Origin: Allomuricauda sp.
GTDB lineage: Bacteria; Bacteroidota; Bacteroidia; Flavobacteriales; Flavobacteriaceae
Length of the DNA: 64,000 nt
Reading direction: 5' to 3'
Assembly (NCBI GenBank): GCA_003712125.1
Contig: RHLF01000001.1
Coordinates: 62,001 to 126,000 of the forward strand
The notes below the pieces were generated by a model. That model was not told the DNA's origin. It worked only from the letters and a program-made list of their open reading frames with translations, and searched no databases. Shown piece after piece: positions 37,305 to 45,850 of the stretch; position 1 is the stretch's first letter, and each line of letters starts with the position of its first letter. The translations under genes were made by a program, and so were the position numbers.

Positions 37305-37688
37305 ATGATGAAAAAGACATTACTATTGTTATTTATGGGACTTTTGGCTTTTGGCCTGCACGCCCAGACAGCAAAGATCAAGTTTAAGACTGAAACCATT
37401 GACTATGGTCAGGTAGAACGTGGTGGTGATGGTGTAAGAACCTTTGAATTTACCAATATTGGTGATGCACCATTGGTAATTAGCGATGTAAAATCAAGTT
37501 GTGGATGTACCATACCAAAAAAGCCCGAGCAACCAATTGGACCGGGAGAAACTGGTTCTATTGAAGTAAAGTATGATACAAATAGACCTGTGGGTCCTTT
37601 TAGAAAGGCAATAACGGTATCCTCAAATGCAGACACTCCTACCAAAGTTTTAAAAATAAAGGGAGAATTGGTTGAAGGAGCCAAATAA
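37305..37688 (+). CDS. Secreted DUF1573 protein
   Basis: A 127-residue protein: signal peptide (MMKKTLLLLFMGLLAFGLHAQ) followed by one DUF1573 immunoglobulin-like domain. The hallmark is the CGC motif in SSCGCTIPKKP, then PIGPGETGSIEVKYDT and GPFRKAITVSSNA. The domain is abundant in Bacteroidota envelopes, but its function is not established. The start is set by the promoter and signal peptide; a frame to 37254 would begin upstream of the predicted transcription start. A strong terminator follows. Confidence 0.88.
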   Translation: MMKKTLLLLFMGLLAFGLHAQTAKIKFKTETIDYGQVERGGDGVRTFEFTNIGDAPLVISDVKSSCGCTIPKKPEQPIGPGETGSIEVKYDTNRPVGPFRKAITVSSNADTPTKVLKIKGELVEGAK

Positions 37689-37713
37689 ATAAGTCGCTTC
37701 AAGAGTTATATAG

Positions 37714-37739
37714 GCCCTGGTAAGATCAGGGCTTTTTTT
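37714..37739 (+). terminator. Intrinsic terminator after the DUF1573 gene
   Basis: Stem GCCCTG / CAGGGC with a 7-base loop, followed by seven Ts. It separates the gene from the convergent aspartyl protease. Confidence 0.85.
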
Positions 37740-37745
37740 ATGCTC

Positions 37746-39086
37746 TTAATCGAACATATTCTTGAGCACAAAATTGAAGGTCAGATTACGATCATAGCGT
37801 TCTATCAACACACGAACCTTTTTACCTTCTTTTTCATTCAGCATCTTAAGGATTTCCTGCAATTTATAGTTGTGCACTTTTTTTCCATTGACCGCTAAGA
37901 TGACATCACCCGCTTTAAGCCCTGCTTCTTGGGCCGGGCTCCCTGCCCTAATACCCGAAACAATGATTTCAGGCACCAAGCTCAACCGTGTTCTGTTCTG
38001 AAATAAGATCTGAACGTTACCGAAGGTATCGGCCTCTTTTCCGTTTCTCACGATGCCGCGCGAGTCAGCAATGCGCTCAGCAATGTAGCGCACTCCGTTA
38101 TGTTGCAATTCAATGCCCGCCAAATTGTATTGAAAGGGTTCAGAAAAATTATTGTTGGTTTTTAGGGTGATTTTCTCGTTGCGATAATCGAAAACCATAT
38201 TGAAACGCTTCAGTATTTCCCCTCCAACACTACCATTTCTATTGCCCAAATTTTTAACCGAATTGAAGGATTCGCGATAAGGAAAAGCCGCTTTTGCATT
38301 ATGTAACTCAAAACGCCCAATCTTAATACCGTTTACCTTGGTACGCCTTCCGAAAATATCGCCATTCAGTCCTTTTCCCAGATAATCTTCATAGTGTTTT
38401 TCAGGTATATCCAAACCTTTCGCAGGGTCATGAAATAACCACAAGGCGTCACTACTGCCGGTATCAACAAGCAGTCTAACTGGAATATCTTCAGATTCTT
38501 CCAACATTACCGAACCTTCAATAAAAGCCTTTCTATTTACAATATCGAGTGGCAGGGTAAGTGATTTCTTTTTGTCTTGGCTCACATAAAGCTCGGGGTT
38601 GTGAAATTTGACATTTTGTGCACTGTAATTCAGTTCAACTACAAAATCCCGAAATAGTTCATACCCAATAATACCATGGACTGGAATGCCTATAGAAGAA
38701 GAAAAATTAAGATTTCGATCTAGAACTACATACAACTCTTGGTTCCAATTGACCGCATTGCCCAATTTGACAATATTATTTCTCGATTTTAACGCTTTCA
38801 TGGGCTCGCCATCGCCCAGTCCCATTAGGGTGATTTCAGAGACACTGTTAATTTGCAGTGAATCTTGATCTGCCAAATTAAAAAGGATGGGCTTCCCCAC
38901 GCCTGAATCAAGAACAAATGAAAGTTCAGCACCGTTAACCTCAATGGGAACGATGATCAGGTTATTGATCAATTTGAACCGAACCCGTTCATGTTTTTGG
39001 TGTTTGGGCAATGCAAAGCCTTGTCCTACAGACGGTAAAGACCATAGCACACAAAACAGTATCACAATGACACGAATTAGACCCAA
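37746..39086 (-). CDS. Retropepsin-like aspartyl protease with C-terminal PDZ domain
   Basis: A 446-residue exported protein (signal MGLIRVIVILFCVLWSLPSVGQ). It has two pepsin-like half-sites, FVLDSGVGKPI (near residue 58) and LLVDTGSSDALW (near residue 205), each supplying one Asp. A PDZ domain occupies about 370-440 (AGSPAQEAGLKAGDVILAVNG). The design suggests a periplasmic protease guided by PDZ recognition of peptide ends. The substrate is unknown. Confidence 0.83.
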   Translation of the reverse strand: MGLIRVIVILFCVLWSLPSVGQGFALPKHQKHERVRFKLINNLIIVPIEVNGAELSFVLDSGVGKPILFNLADQDSLQINSVSEITLMGLGDGEPMKALKSRNNIVKLGNAVNWNQELYVVLDRNLNFSSSIGIPVHGIIGYELFRDFVVELNYSAQNVKFHNPELYVSQDKKKSLTLPLDIVNRKAFIEGSVMLEESEDIPVRLLVDTGSSDALWLFHDPAKGLDIPEKHYEDYLGKGLNGDIFGRRTKVNGIKIGRFELHNAKAAFPYRESFNSVKNLGNRNGSVGGEILKRFNMVFDYRNEKITLKTNNNFSEPFQYNLAGIELQHNGVRYIAERIADSRGIVRNGKEADTFGNVQILFQNRTRLSLVPEIIVSGIRAGSPAQEAGLKAGDVILAVNGKKVHNYKLQEILKMLNEKEGKKVRVLIERYDRNLTFNFVLKNMFD

Positions 39087-39271
39087 ATACCTAATTATTA
39101 ATTGATTGCACTCTTTTAAAGATAAAGAATATTTTTATGAAGTATGCTTTAATTAACATTATATCGGTCTATCTACGTCGGCAACCGTTGTTTAACACTG
39201 CCAAAAAATGGATATTAAATTGGATGGAATCAGACCAAATATTGTCAGATAGAATTGCTTTTGCCATTTTT

Positions 39272-39285
39272 GTCAAAAATTTGAC
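39272..39285 (+). promoter_or_regulatory. Palindrome abutting the aminotransferase start
   Basis: GTCAAA-AA-TTTGAC, ending 2 bp before the start codon. The loop is too short for a stable hairpin, so if meaningful it is more likely a repressor site. Confidence 0.3.
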
Positions 39286-39287
39286 CC

Positions 39288-40481
39288 ATGCCGACTATTT
39301 CCGCCAAGGGAAGGCAAATGCCAGCGTCACCCATTCGAAAACTCGTTCCCTTTGCTGAGGCAGCAAAAAAACGAGGAACTTCAGTAATTCACCTTAACAT
39401 AGGGCAACCTGATATTAAGACGCCAGACATTGCCTTGGATGCCGTTAGAAATCACCATATTGAAGTACTGGCATACAGTATGACAGAGGGTTCGGATACG
39501 TACAGGCAAAAAATCGCACAGTATTACGCAAAAAATGATATTAAGGTCAGTGCAAGCGACATCATCGTGACAACAGGAGGCTCTGAAGCCCTTTCTTTTG
39601 CAATGGGCAGTATAATGGATCCAGAGGATGAAATTATTATTCCGGAACCCTTCTATGCCAATTACAATGGTTTTGCCACCGCTTCGGGGGTAACCATCGT
39701 GCCCATTGTTTCAAAAATTGAGGACAATTTTGCGCTTCCTTCCATTTCTGAGTTTGAAAAGCTAATTTCTCCACGCACCAAAGCAATCCTTATCTGTAAT
39801 CCAGGCAACCCAACTGGTTACCTCTATAGCAAGCAAGAAATCGAACAATTGGCTGATTTGGCAAAAAAATACAATCTATTCTTGGTTGCTGACGAGGTAT
39901 ACCGTGAATTTGCCTACGATGGAAGGGAACATTTTTCTATAATGCAAATAGCGGGTTTAGAAGAACATGCCATTATGGTAGACTCCGTTTCAAAGCGATA
40001 TAGTATGTGCGGAGCACGAATTGGCTGTCTGGTGACCAAAAACAAAGAAGTACGAAGTGCCGCCTTGAAATTTGCCCAGGCGAGGCTATCGCCACCTACA
40101 TTTGCGCAAATTGCCAGTGAAGCCGCTTTGGCTACGCCACAAAGTTATTTTGACGATGTTATTGAAACCTATGTGGAACGACGTGACATTCTGGTTGAAG
40201 CGCTTCAGCAAATACCAGGAGTGCGGGTTGCAAAGCCGCAGGGCGCATTTTATTGTATAGCGGAACTACCGGTAAAAAACGCAGATAATTTCGCACAATG
40301 GCTCCTTGAAAGTTTTGAAAAAGAAGGTGAAACCGTCATGGTAGCTCCGGCAGCTGGATTTTACGCCACCGAAGGTTTAGGCCAAAACCAAGTGCGTATT
40401 GCCTACGTTCTTGATAAAAAATTGCTTAAAAAGGCAGTATCCATATTAGCAGGAGCGCTAGCAGAATATCCTGATTCTTGA
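39288..40481 (+). CDS. PLP-dependent class I/II aminotransferase
   Basis: A 397-residue fold-type I aminotransferase. The PLP lysine lies in SVSKRYSMCGARIG, the pyridine-binding Asp in VADEVYREF, and the substrate region is CNPGNPTGYLY. It resembles aspartate aminotransferases, but specificity is not certain. Its TGA stop overlaps the TTG start of murB, so the two are translationally coupled. Confidence 0.88.
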   Translation: MPTISAKGRQMPASPIRKLVPFAEAAKKRGTSVIHLNIGQPDIKTPDIALDAVRNHHIEVLAYSMTEGSDTYRQKIAQYYAKNDIKVSASDIIVTTGGSEALSFAMGSIMDPEDEIIIPEPFYANYNGFATASGVTIVPIVSKIEDNFALPSISEFEKLISPRTKAILICNPGNPTGYLYSKQEIEQLADLAKKYNLFLVADEVYREFAYDGREHFSIMQIAGLEEHAIMVDSVSKRYSMCGARIGCLVTKNKEVRSAALKFAQARLSPPTFAQIASEAALATPQSYFDDVIETYVERRDILVEALQQIPGVRVAKPQGAFYCIAELPVKNADNFAQWLLESFEKEGETVMVAPAAGFYATEGLGQNQVRIAYVLDKKLLKKAVSILAGALAEYPDS

Positions 40482-41494
40482 ATATTCTTGAAAACATATC
40501 GCTAAAAGACTACAACACCTTTGGTATTGATACCAAGGCGCAATCTTTTGTTGAGATTACAAGTCTGTTGCAATTGCAGAAAGCATTGGAGCTCACCGCC
40601 TATCCCGCCTATTTTATTTTGGGGGGTGGAAGCAACCTCTTACTCACCAAGAACATTGACGCCCTGGTCCTGTATATAGCCTTAAAAGGTATTTCAATTG
40701 TCGAGGAAAATGACAATGAGGTGGTCATTAAGGCCATGGCAGGCGAGAATTGGCATGAATTGGTGCTTTGGACTCTTGAAAACGGCTATGGAGGCCTCGA
40801 AAACCTTTCCTTAATACCTGGAAATGTGGGAACCGCACCAATTCAAAACATTGGGGCATATGGGGTTGAACTCAAAGATTTATTCGTGAGCTGTGAGGCC
40901 ATGCACCTGAATAGTAGGGAGTTGGTTGAATTTGAACATGGCGATTGTGAATTTGGCTATCGTGATTCTGTTTTTAAAAATGCCAAAAAAGGTCAGTATG
41001 TAATTACATCTGTCAAACTCCGATTAACAAAAAAAGACCACACTTTGAACACCGCATATGGTGCCATTGAGCAAGAGTTGCAGCGACAAGAGATCATCTA
41101 CCCCACTATACGGGATATTTCCAATGCGGTCATTTCCATACGCCAAGAAAAACTCCCCGATCCAAAGAAAATTGGAAATAGTGGAAGTTTTTTCAAAAAT
41201 CCGGTCATTGGTCAAAAAGCCTTTGAGAAACTCCAGAAAAAATTTCCTGATATACCCCATTATCGTATCGATACCGACTACGTAAAAGTCCCCGCAGGCT
41301 GGTTGATCGAACAATGTGGTTTTAAAGGAAAACGGGTCGGAGATGCAGCTGTACATGAAAAGCAGGCATTGGTATTGGTAAACCATGGGGCGGCGACTGG
41401 TGCTGAAATCTTAGAATTGGCCCAAGACATACAGAAAGTCGTCAAGAAAAATTTCAAAATTGAGCTTACCCCTGAGGTGAATATCATAAAATAA
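40478..41494 (+). CDS. murB: UDP-N-acetylenolpyruvoylglucosamine reductase
   Basis: A 338-residue FAD enzyme that reduces UDP-GlcNAc-enolpyruvate to UDP-MurNAc for peptidoglycan. Landmarks are the N terminus NISLKDYNTFGID, the FAD loop LGGGSNLLL, IPGNVGTAPIQNIGAYG, and the catalytic Ser in GNSGSFFKNP. The start is TTG at 40478, sharing TTGA with the stop of the aminotransferase; the following residues match the usual MurB N terminus and no suitable ATG exists. Confidence 0.94.
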   Translation: MNILENISLKDYNTFGIDTKAQSFVEITSLLQLQKALELTAYPAYFILGGGSNLLLTKNIDALVLYIALKGISIVEENDNEVVIKAMAGENWHELVLWTLENGYGGLENLSLIPGNVGTAPIQNIGAYGVELKDLFVSCEAMHLNSRELVEFEHGDCEFGYRDSVFKNAKKGQYVITSVKLRLTKKDHTLNTAYGAIEQELQRQEIIYPTIRDISNAVISIRQEKLPDPKKIGNSGSFFKNPVIGQKAFEKLQKKFPDIPHYRIDTDYVKVPAGWLIEQCGFKGKRVGDAAVHEKQALVLVNHGAATGAEILELAQDIQKVVKKNFKIELTPEVNIIK

Positions 41495-41524
41495 CCCCTG
41501 CATCAAGGACGACAACAGGGGTTA
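41492..41524 (+). terminator. Hairpin at the murB stop codon
   Basis: A 9-bp perfect stem TAACCCCTG / CAGGGGTTA with a 15-base loop, beginning at the murB stop codon. No T tract follows, so it may be a factor-dependent terminator or a 3' end stabiliser. Confidence 0.45.
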
Positions 41525-41638
41525 TACCAAACCAAACTAACCAAATTTTAAGTACTTTATGAAAACAGTACTTTAATGTTTTGAACGCCTAATGAAATAA
41601 TCAATTTCATATTTTAGCGTTACAGTATATACGGCCAC

Positions 41639-41673
41639 AATGGCACTTTGGATTTTTAAGTGCTATTTTTTTT
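41639..41673 (+). terminator. Terminator-like hairpin directly before an ECF sigma gene
   Basis: Stem AATGGCACTT / AAGTGCTATT (one G-T pair) with a 9-base loop, followed by a run of Ts that ends 5 bp before the sigma start codon. It could stop read-through from murB or act as an attenuator in the sigma leader. Confidence 0.5.
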
Positions 41674-41678
41674 CGCCC

Positions 41679-42245
41679 ATGAGCACACTACTTGAAAAAC
41701 ATATTGTCGAACTTCTAGCAGAACGGAACGAAAAAGCTATTTCGTTGCTTTATGACAATTATAGCGACACCCTATTTGGGGTAGCCTATAAAGTCGTGAA
41801 AGATGAAGATCTGGCCCAAGATGTGCTTCAGGAAAGCTTCGTCAAAATTTGGAAAAAAGCAGATTCATATGACCCTGCCAAAGCCAAGCTTTTTACCTGG
41901 TTGTTCAGAATTACCCGAAATACTGCCATCGACAAATTACGTAGTATAAGCACGAAATCAGATAAAGAGATCCAAATTGATGTTTCTGACGTATATAGTT
42001 TAGGTCACGAAGGTGTTCGTCCCGAATTAATGGACGTTCAAGAAAACCTTGATAAAATAGAACCGAAGTACCAAATAGTGCTTGAGGCATTGTTTTTTCA
42101 GGGAATGACCCAACAAGAAGCGAGTGAAGAGCTGGATATTCCCCTTGGCACTGTTAAGTCGAGACTGAAAATTGGTTTGAGGGAATTGCGTAAGGTTTAT
42201 GGCACCTCATCACTACTACTTTTTGTCATAAATAGTATGTTATGA
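41679..42245 (+). CDS. ECF-type RNA polymerase sigma factor
   Basis: A 188-residue sigma factor: region 2 with DLAQDVLQESFVKIWKKA and FTWLFRITRNTAIDKLR, region 4 with GMTQQEASEELDIPLGTVKSRLK. The start at 41679 (MSTLLEKHIVELL) is chosen over an in-frame ATG at 41640, which lies in the hairpin. It overlaps the RskA-like anti-sigma gene by 4 bp, the usual arrangement of a sigma factor with its membrane-held inhibitor. Confidence 0.93.
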   Translation: MSTLLEKHIVELLAERNEKAISLLYDNYSDTLFGVAYKVVKDEDLAQDVLQESFVKIWKKADSYDPAKAKLFTWLFRITRNTAIDKLRSISTKSDKEIQIDVSDVYSLGHEGVRPELMDVQENLDKIEPKYQIVLEALFFQGMTQQEASEELDIPLGTVKSRLKIGLRELRKVYGTSSLLLFVINSML

Positions 42246-43000
42246 AAGAAAAGATTAAAATATTTCTAGATACCGATCTGCTTGAAAAATACCTTTTAGG
42301 TGATACCTCGACGGAAGAAAGTCTGCAGGTCGAAAGGTATATCGCCATGTATCCTGAAGTGCGCAAGACGTATGAGGAACTACAAAATAATCTAGAGGCG
42401 TATGCCAAACTTCATGCCCGAAAAACACCCGAAGGCCTTAAGGAAATTGTTCTTAACCGAATCCGAAATGAAAAGGCAGGGCGAAGAAGGTTTTACAGGT
42501 ACGCCGTTGCGGCCAGTATTGTCGCTTTTATTTTTGCCGGCTCCTCTTACTTCTTTTGGAATCAGAGTAAAACACTACAGCACGAAAACACCATTGTCAA
42601 TAACAAAATCAAGAATTTGGAGCAGGACATGAAGGTGCAGTTAGAAGATATTCGCAACCAATACATTGTACTTAACAATCCAAACACGAAACGATTTAGC
42701 GTAAATGGCAATATGAAAGCTAAGGAATTGAAAGCCATAGCATACATCAACCCTGTAAAAAAACTTTCGTATATCAACGTTAGCAGTCTTCCCCAATTAC
42801 CTGAAGACCAATGCTTTCAAATGTGGGCAGAGGTCAATGGTGAACTGGTAAATCTTGGTGTTATCAAACAGTTTGATGACAAAGAGAAACTTTTGGCCCT
42901 ACCCTATGCCGAAAATGCCATTGGCTACATCACGATCGAGCCAGAAGGTGGCAATACCGCTCCAACGGTCAAGAATATCGTAGCAAATATAGACTACTAG
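42242..43000 (+). CDS. Anti-sigma factor, RskA-like
   Basis: A 252-residue protein. The cytoplasmic part (about 1-80, LLEKYLLGDTSTEESLQVERYIA) should bind the sigma factor, one membrane helix lies at about 86-106 (YAVAASIVAFIFAGSSYFFW), a coiled coil follows (about 110-135), and the outer RskA domain ends the protein (QCFQMWAEVNGELVNLGVI). It would hold the upstream-encoded sigma factor inactive until an envelope signal triggers release. Confidence 0.9.
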   Translation: MKEKIKIFLDTDLLEKYLLGDTSTEESLQVERYIAMYPEVRKTYEELQNNLEAYAKLHARKTPEGLKEIVLNRIRNEKAGRRRFYRYAVAASIVAFIFAGSSYFFWNQSKTLQHENTIVNNKIKNLEQDMKVQLEDIRNQYIVLNNPNTKRFSVNGNMKAKELKAIAYINPVKKLSYINVSSLPQLPEDQCFQMWAEVNGELVNLGVIKQFDDKEKLLALPYAENAIGYITIEPEGGNTAPTVKNIVANIDY

Positions 43001-43054
43001 TAAATCCCATAGACTTTTAGGGTTTTTATAAGTATCGGGTGACCACTTCTTTCG

Positions 43055-43062
43055 TATTTTTG
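43055..43062 (+). promoter_or_regulatory. -7 element (TATTTTTG) of the 68-residue membrane protein gene
   Basis: An exact TAnnTTTG match 12 bp upstream of the start codon, after a 54-bp gap from the anti-sigma gene. No clear -33 box is seen. Confidence 0.45.
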
Positions 43063-43074
43063 TAAAAAAAGAGA

Positions 43075-43281
43075 ATGAAACTGATATTGCTCACCATAGG
43101 ACTCATGGCACTTGCCTTTGCAGGTATCGCCATAAAAATTTGGTCTAAGAAAGATGGCGAGTTTGCAGGCACTTGTGCCAGCCAAAATCCTTTTTTGAAC
43201 AAGGAAGGCGAAGCATGTGGGTTTTGTGGTAAATTACCCAATGAACAAGAGTGCAGAAAGGACAGTGTTCCAATGAATTAG
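43075..43281 (+). CDS. Small Cys-rich membrane or secreted protein
   Basis: A 68-residue protein with one N-terminal hydrophobic helix (about 2-23) and a short polar tail with four cysteines (GTCASQNP, EACGFCGK, QECRK). The CxxC and spacing suggest metal binding or disulfides. It has its own -7 element and an ordinary coding pattern, and I have seen very similar small proteins in other flavobacteria. Function is unknown. Confidence 0.72.
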   Translation: MKLILLTIGLMALAFAGIAIKIWSKKDGEFAGTCASQNPFLNKEGEACGFCGKLPNEQECRKDSVPMN

Positions 43282-43309
43282 ACCTAAAAGTCACTACAAC
43301 AAGCATTTT

Positions 43310-43876
43310 TTGAATTCAACCGATAACTCCCTACAATCTATAATTGAAAAGGCGAAAAATGGCAATCAAAAGGCATTCAGCACCCTTCTGGATACCTTTT
43401 GGAACGAAGTTTATGGGTTTCAGTTAAAGCGTACAAAAAATGAAAACGATGCAGAGGACATCACCATACGTACCTTTTCAAAAGCCTTCGATAAAATAGC
43501 CAGTTATGATGATGCCTTTGAATTTAAAACATGGCTTATTACCATTTCAAAAAATCTTCACGTTGACCTCATCAGAAAGCGAAAAAAGAACATTTTTGAA
43601 GAAATCAGCCAACATGGTGATGCCGTGAAAAAAGTTTTGGATGAATCTCCTTCAGCGGAAGACCAGCTAATCATCGAACAGAACCTGGCCAATCTCTTAA
43701 CCCATATTAAAGAGCTGAAACCACATTATCAAAAAGTAATCAATCTTCGCTTTTTTAATGAAATGAGTTATGCCGATATCGCGAATGAATTGAATGAACC
43801 GGTAAACAACATCAAGGTCAAACTGTTACGGGCCAAAAAACTACTGGCACAGATTATCAAGAGAAACACTAATTGA
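43310..43876 (+). CDS. ECF-type RNA polymerase sigma factor
   Basis: A 188-residue sigma factor with region 2 (NDAEDITIRTFSKAFDKIA, TWLITISKNLHVDLIR) and region 4 (EMSYADIANELNEPVNNIKVKLLRAKKLL). The start must be TTG at 43310: no in-frame ATG occurs until region 4, and the first residues NSTDNSLQSIIEKAKNGNQKAF align with the normal N terminus. No anti-sigma gene is adjacent. It stands between the 68-residue protein and lipA. Confidence 0.9.
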   Translation: MNSTDNSLQSIIEKAKNGNQKAFSTLLDTFWNEVYGFQLKRTKNENDAEDITIRTFSKAFDKIASYDDAFEFKTWLITISKNLHVDLIRKRKKNIFEEISQHGDAVKKVLDESPSAEDQLIIEQNLANLLTHIKELKPHYQKVINLRFFNEMSYADIANELNEPVNNIKVKLLRAKKLLAQIIKRNTN

Positions 43877-43900
43877 ATGTACCCAAGCATGGGCATTTCG

Positions 43901-43908
43901 TATATTTG
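43901..43908 (+). promoter_or_regulatory. -7 element of lipA (TATATTTG)
   Basis: An exact TAnnTTTG match 21 bp upstream of the lipA ATG. A TTG at 43873-43875 is 25 bp upstream, slightly beyond the usual spacing. Confidence 0.55.
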
Positions 43909-43929
43909 CAACTGCATTAATTGTATTTG

Positions 43930-44805
43930 ATGAGCGTAGAGACTTTAGCACATAACGCCCCCCCAAAAGGGAAACCTAAATGGCTGAGGGTAAAGCTGCC
44001 TACAGGTAAAAAATATACCCAGTTGAGAGGGTTGGTAGAAAAGTACGACCTGCATACCATTTGCACATCCGGAAGTTGCCCCAACATGGGTGAATGCTGG
44101 GGAGAAGGTACCGCAACCTTTATGATTTTGGGTAATGTTTGTACACGATCTTGCGGGTTTTGCGGTGTAAAAACAGGTAGACCGGAAAGTGTTGATTGGG
44201 CTGAACCTGAAAAAGTAGCACGCTCGATCAAAATAATGGGCATCAAACATGCCGTAGTGACTTCAGTGGATCGGGATGACCTCAAGGATATGGGATCCAT
44301 CATTTGGGCAGAAACCGTAAAAGCCATCCGTAGGATGAACCCCGAAACAACATTGGAAACCCTAATACCAGACTTTCAGGGAATTGAAAATCATTTGGAT
44401 AGGTTGCTCGATGTGAGTCCAGAAGTCATTTCGCATAACATGGAAACAGTACGAAGGCTTACCCGTGAAGTTCGAATTCAGGCGAAATATGATCGTAGTT
44501 TAGGGGTTTTGGAATACCTGAAGAAAAATGGCGCCAAACGCACAAAATCAGGGATTATGTTAGGTTTGGGTGAACTCGAGGAAGAAGTTATAACCACTTT
44601 GGAGGACTTGCGTAGCGTTGATGTAGATGTAGTAACCTTAGGGCAATACCTGCAACCTTCAAAGAAACACTTGCCCGTTAAGGAATTCATACTTCCTGAA
44701 CAGTTTAAAAAGTACGAAGAGATTGGACTAAAAATGGGATTCCGCCATGTGGAAAGTGGAGCTTTGGTACGGTCTTCTTATAAAGCGCACAAGCATATCC
44801 ATTGA
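43930..44805 (+). CDS. lipA: Lipoyl synthase
   Basis: A 291-residue radical SAM enzyme that inserts two sulfurs into octanoyl groups on lipoyl domains. The auxiliary cluster cysteines are in [13 protein letters not shown], the SAM cluster in [10 protein letters not shown], and the C terminus carries the conserved [15 protein letters not shown] 43930 is chosen over a TTG at 43921. Confidence 0.95.
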   Translation: MSVETLAHNAPPKGKPKWLRVKLPTGKKYTQLRGLVEKYDLHTICTSGSCPNMGECWGEGTATFMILGNVCTRSCGFCGVKTGRPESVDWAEPEKVARSIKIMGIKHAVVTSVDRDDLKDMGSIIWAETVKAIRRMNPETTLETLIPDFQGIENHLDRLLDVSPEVISHNMETVRRLTREVRIQAKYDRSLGVLEYLKKNGAKRTKSGIMLGLGELEEEVITTLEDLRSVDVDVVTLGQYLQPSKKHLPVKEFILPEQFKKYEEIGLKMGFRHVESGALVRSSYKAHKHIH

Positions 44806-44839
44806 CAAATCACAAACCCAATAAATAAATCTTCTGCTA

Positions 44840-45850
44840 ATGGGTCAACTTAAAATTGGTATCAATGGCTTTGGAAGGATAGGCAGAACACTTTTTCGAT
44901 TAGTAAACGAACACACCGAACACAAAGTGGTTGCCATAAACGACCTTGGAGATGCCAAGACACTGGCGCATCTCTTGAAATATGATAGCATACATGGCAT
45001 TTACGGTGCGAAAATCGAAAAGGCCAATGACCATCTTCTGGTCAACGGCATAAAAAGCCACATATCAAACCACGTCGACCCCAAGAACATTGATTGGAAA
45101 TCGCACGATGTTGACATTGTTATTGAAGCCACGGGCAAATTCAAGAAAAAAAACGAACTACAAGTACACTTAGATAATGGAGCCAAAAAGGTGATTTTGG
45201 CTGTTCCACCTGAAGATGAGGGCATTAAAATGACGGTCATTGGAGTAAATGAAGCAATCCTTGATTCTGGGGACCACATAATTTCAAATGCTTCGTGTAC
45301 AACCAACAATGCCGCACCAATGATTCAAGTTATAAATGACCTTTGCGGTATTGAGCAAGCCTATATAACAACCGTGCATTCGTATACGTCAGACCAAAGT
45401 TTGCATGATAAACCCCACAGGGATTTAAGAAGGGCACGTGCTGCATCACAATCGATTATTCCAACGACTACAGGGGCTGCAAAGGCATTGACAAAAATTT
45501 TCCCCCAACTATCAGATGTTATTGGAGGATGTGGTATTCGTGTTCCCGTACCGAATGGTTCTTTGACCGATATTACCTTCAATGTGAAACGTTCTGTTAC
45601 CATAGAACAGATCAATGAAGCATTTAAAAAGGCTTCAGAGGGCAGTTTGAAGGGAATTTTGCACTATACCGAAGAACCCATAGTTTCAATCGATATAAAC
45701 AATAGTTATTATTCTTGTACGTTTGATTCTCAGATGACCTCCGTCATTGGTAAAATGGTAAAAATTATAGGCTGGTACGATAACGAAACAGGTTATTGTG
45801 CAAGACTGTTGGATTTAATAGCTTTAGTTATAAAGAAAAACTACGTTTGA
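44840..45850 (+). CDS. gap: Glyceraldehyde-3-phosphate dehydrogenase, type I
   Basis: A 336-residue NAD(P)-dependent enzyme. The Rossmann motif is INGFGRIGRTLFRL, the catalytic Cys is in SNASCTTNNAAP, and the C terminus has GWYDNETGYCARLLDL. It differs from textbook glycolytic GAPDH at several places (for example HLLKYDSIHGIYGAK and DKPHRDLRRARAAS), so it may be the second or biosynthetic paralogue common in the group. Its TGA overlaps the TTG start of the hybrid kinase. Confidence 0.92.
   Translation: MGQLKIGINGFGRIGRTLFRLVNEHTEHKVVAINDLGDAKTLAHLLKYDSIHGIYGAKIEKANDHLLVNGIKSHISNHVDPKNIDWKSHDVDIVIEATGKFKKKNELQVHLDNGAKKVILAVPPEDEGIKMTVIGVNEAILDSGDHIISNASCTTNNAAPMIQVINDLCGIEQAYITTVHSYTSDQSLHDKPHRDLRRARAASQSIIPTTTGAAKALTKIFPQLSDVIGGCGIRVPVPNGSLTDITFNVKRSVTIEQINEAFKKASEGSLKGILHYTEEPIVSIDINNSYYSCTFDSQMTSVIGKMVKIIGWYDNETGYCARLLDLIALVIKKNYV

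Noticed and set aside
39137-39358. A 73-codon frame overlapping the aminotransferase start
   Set aside because: It overlaps the aminotransferase N terminus out of frame and has no motif; the upstream 200-bp gap otherwise looks non-coding.
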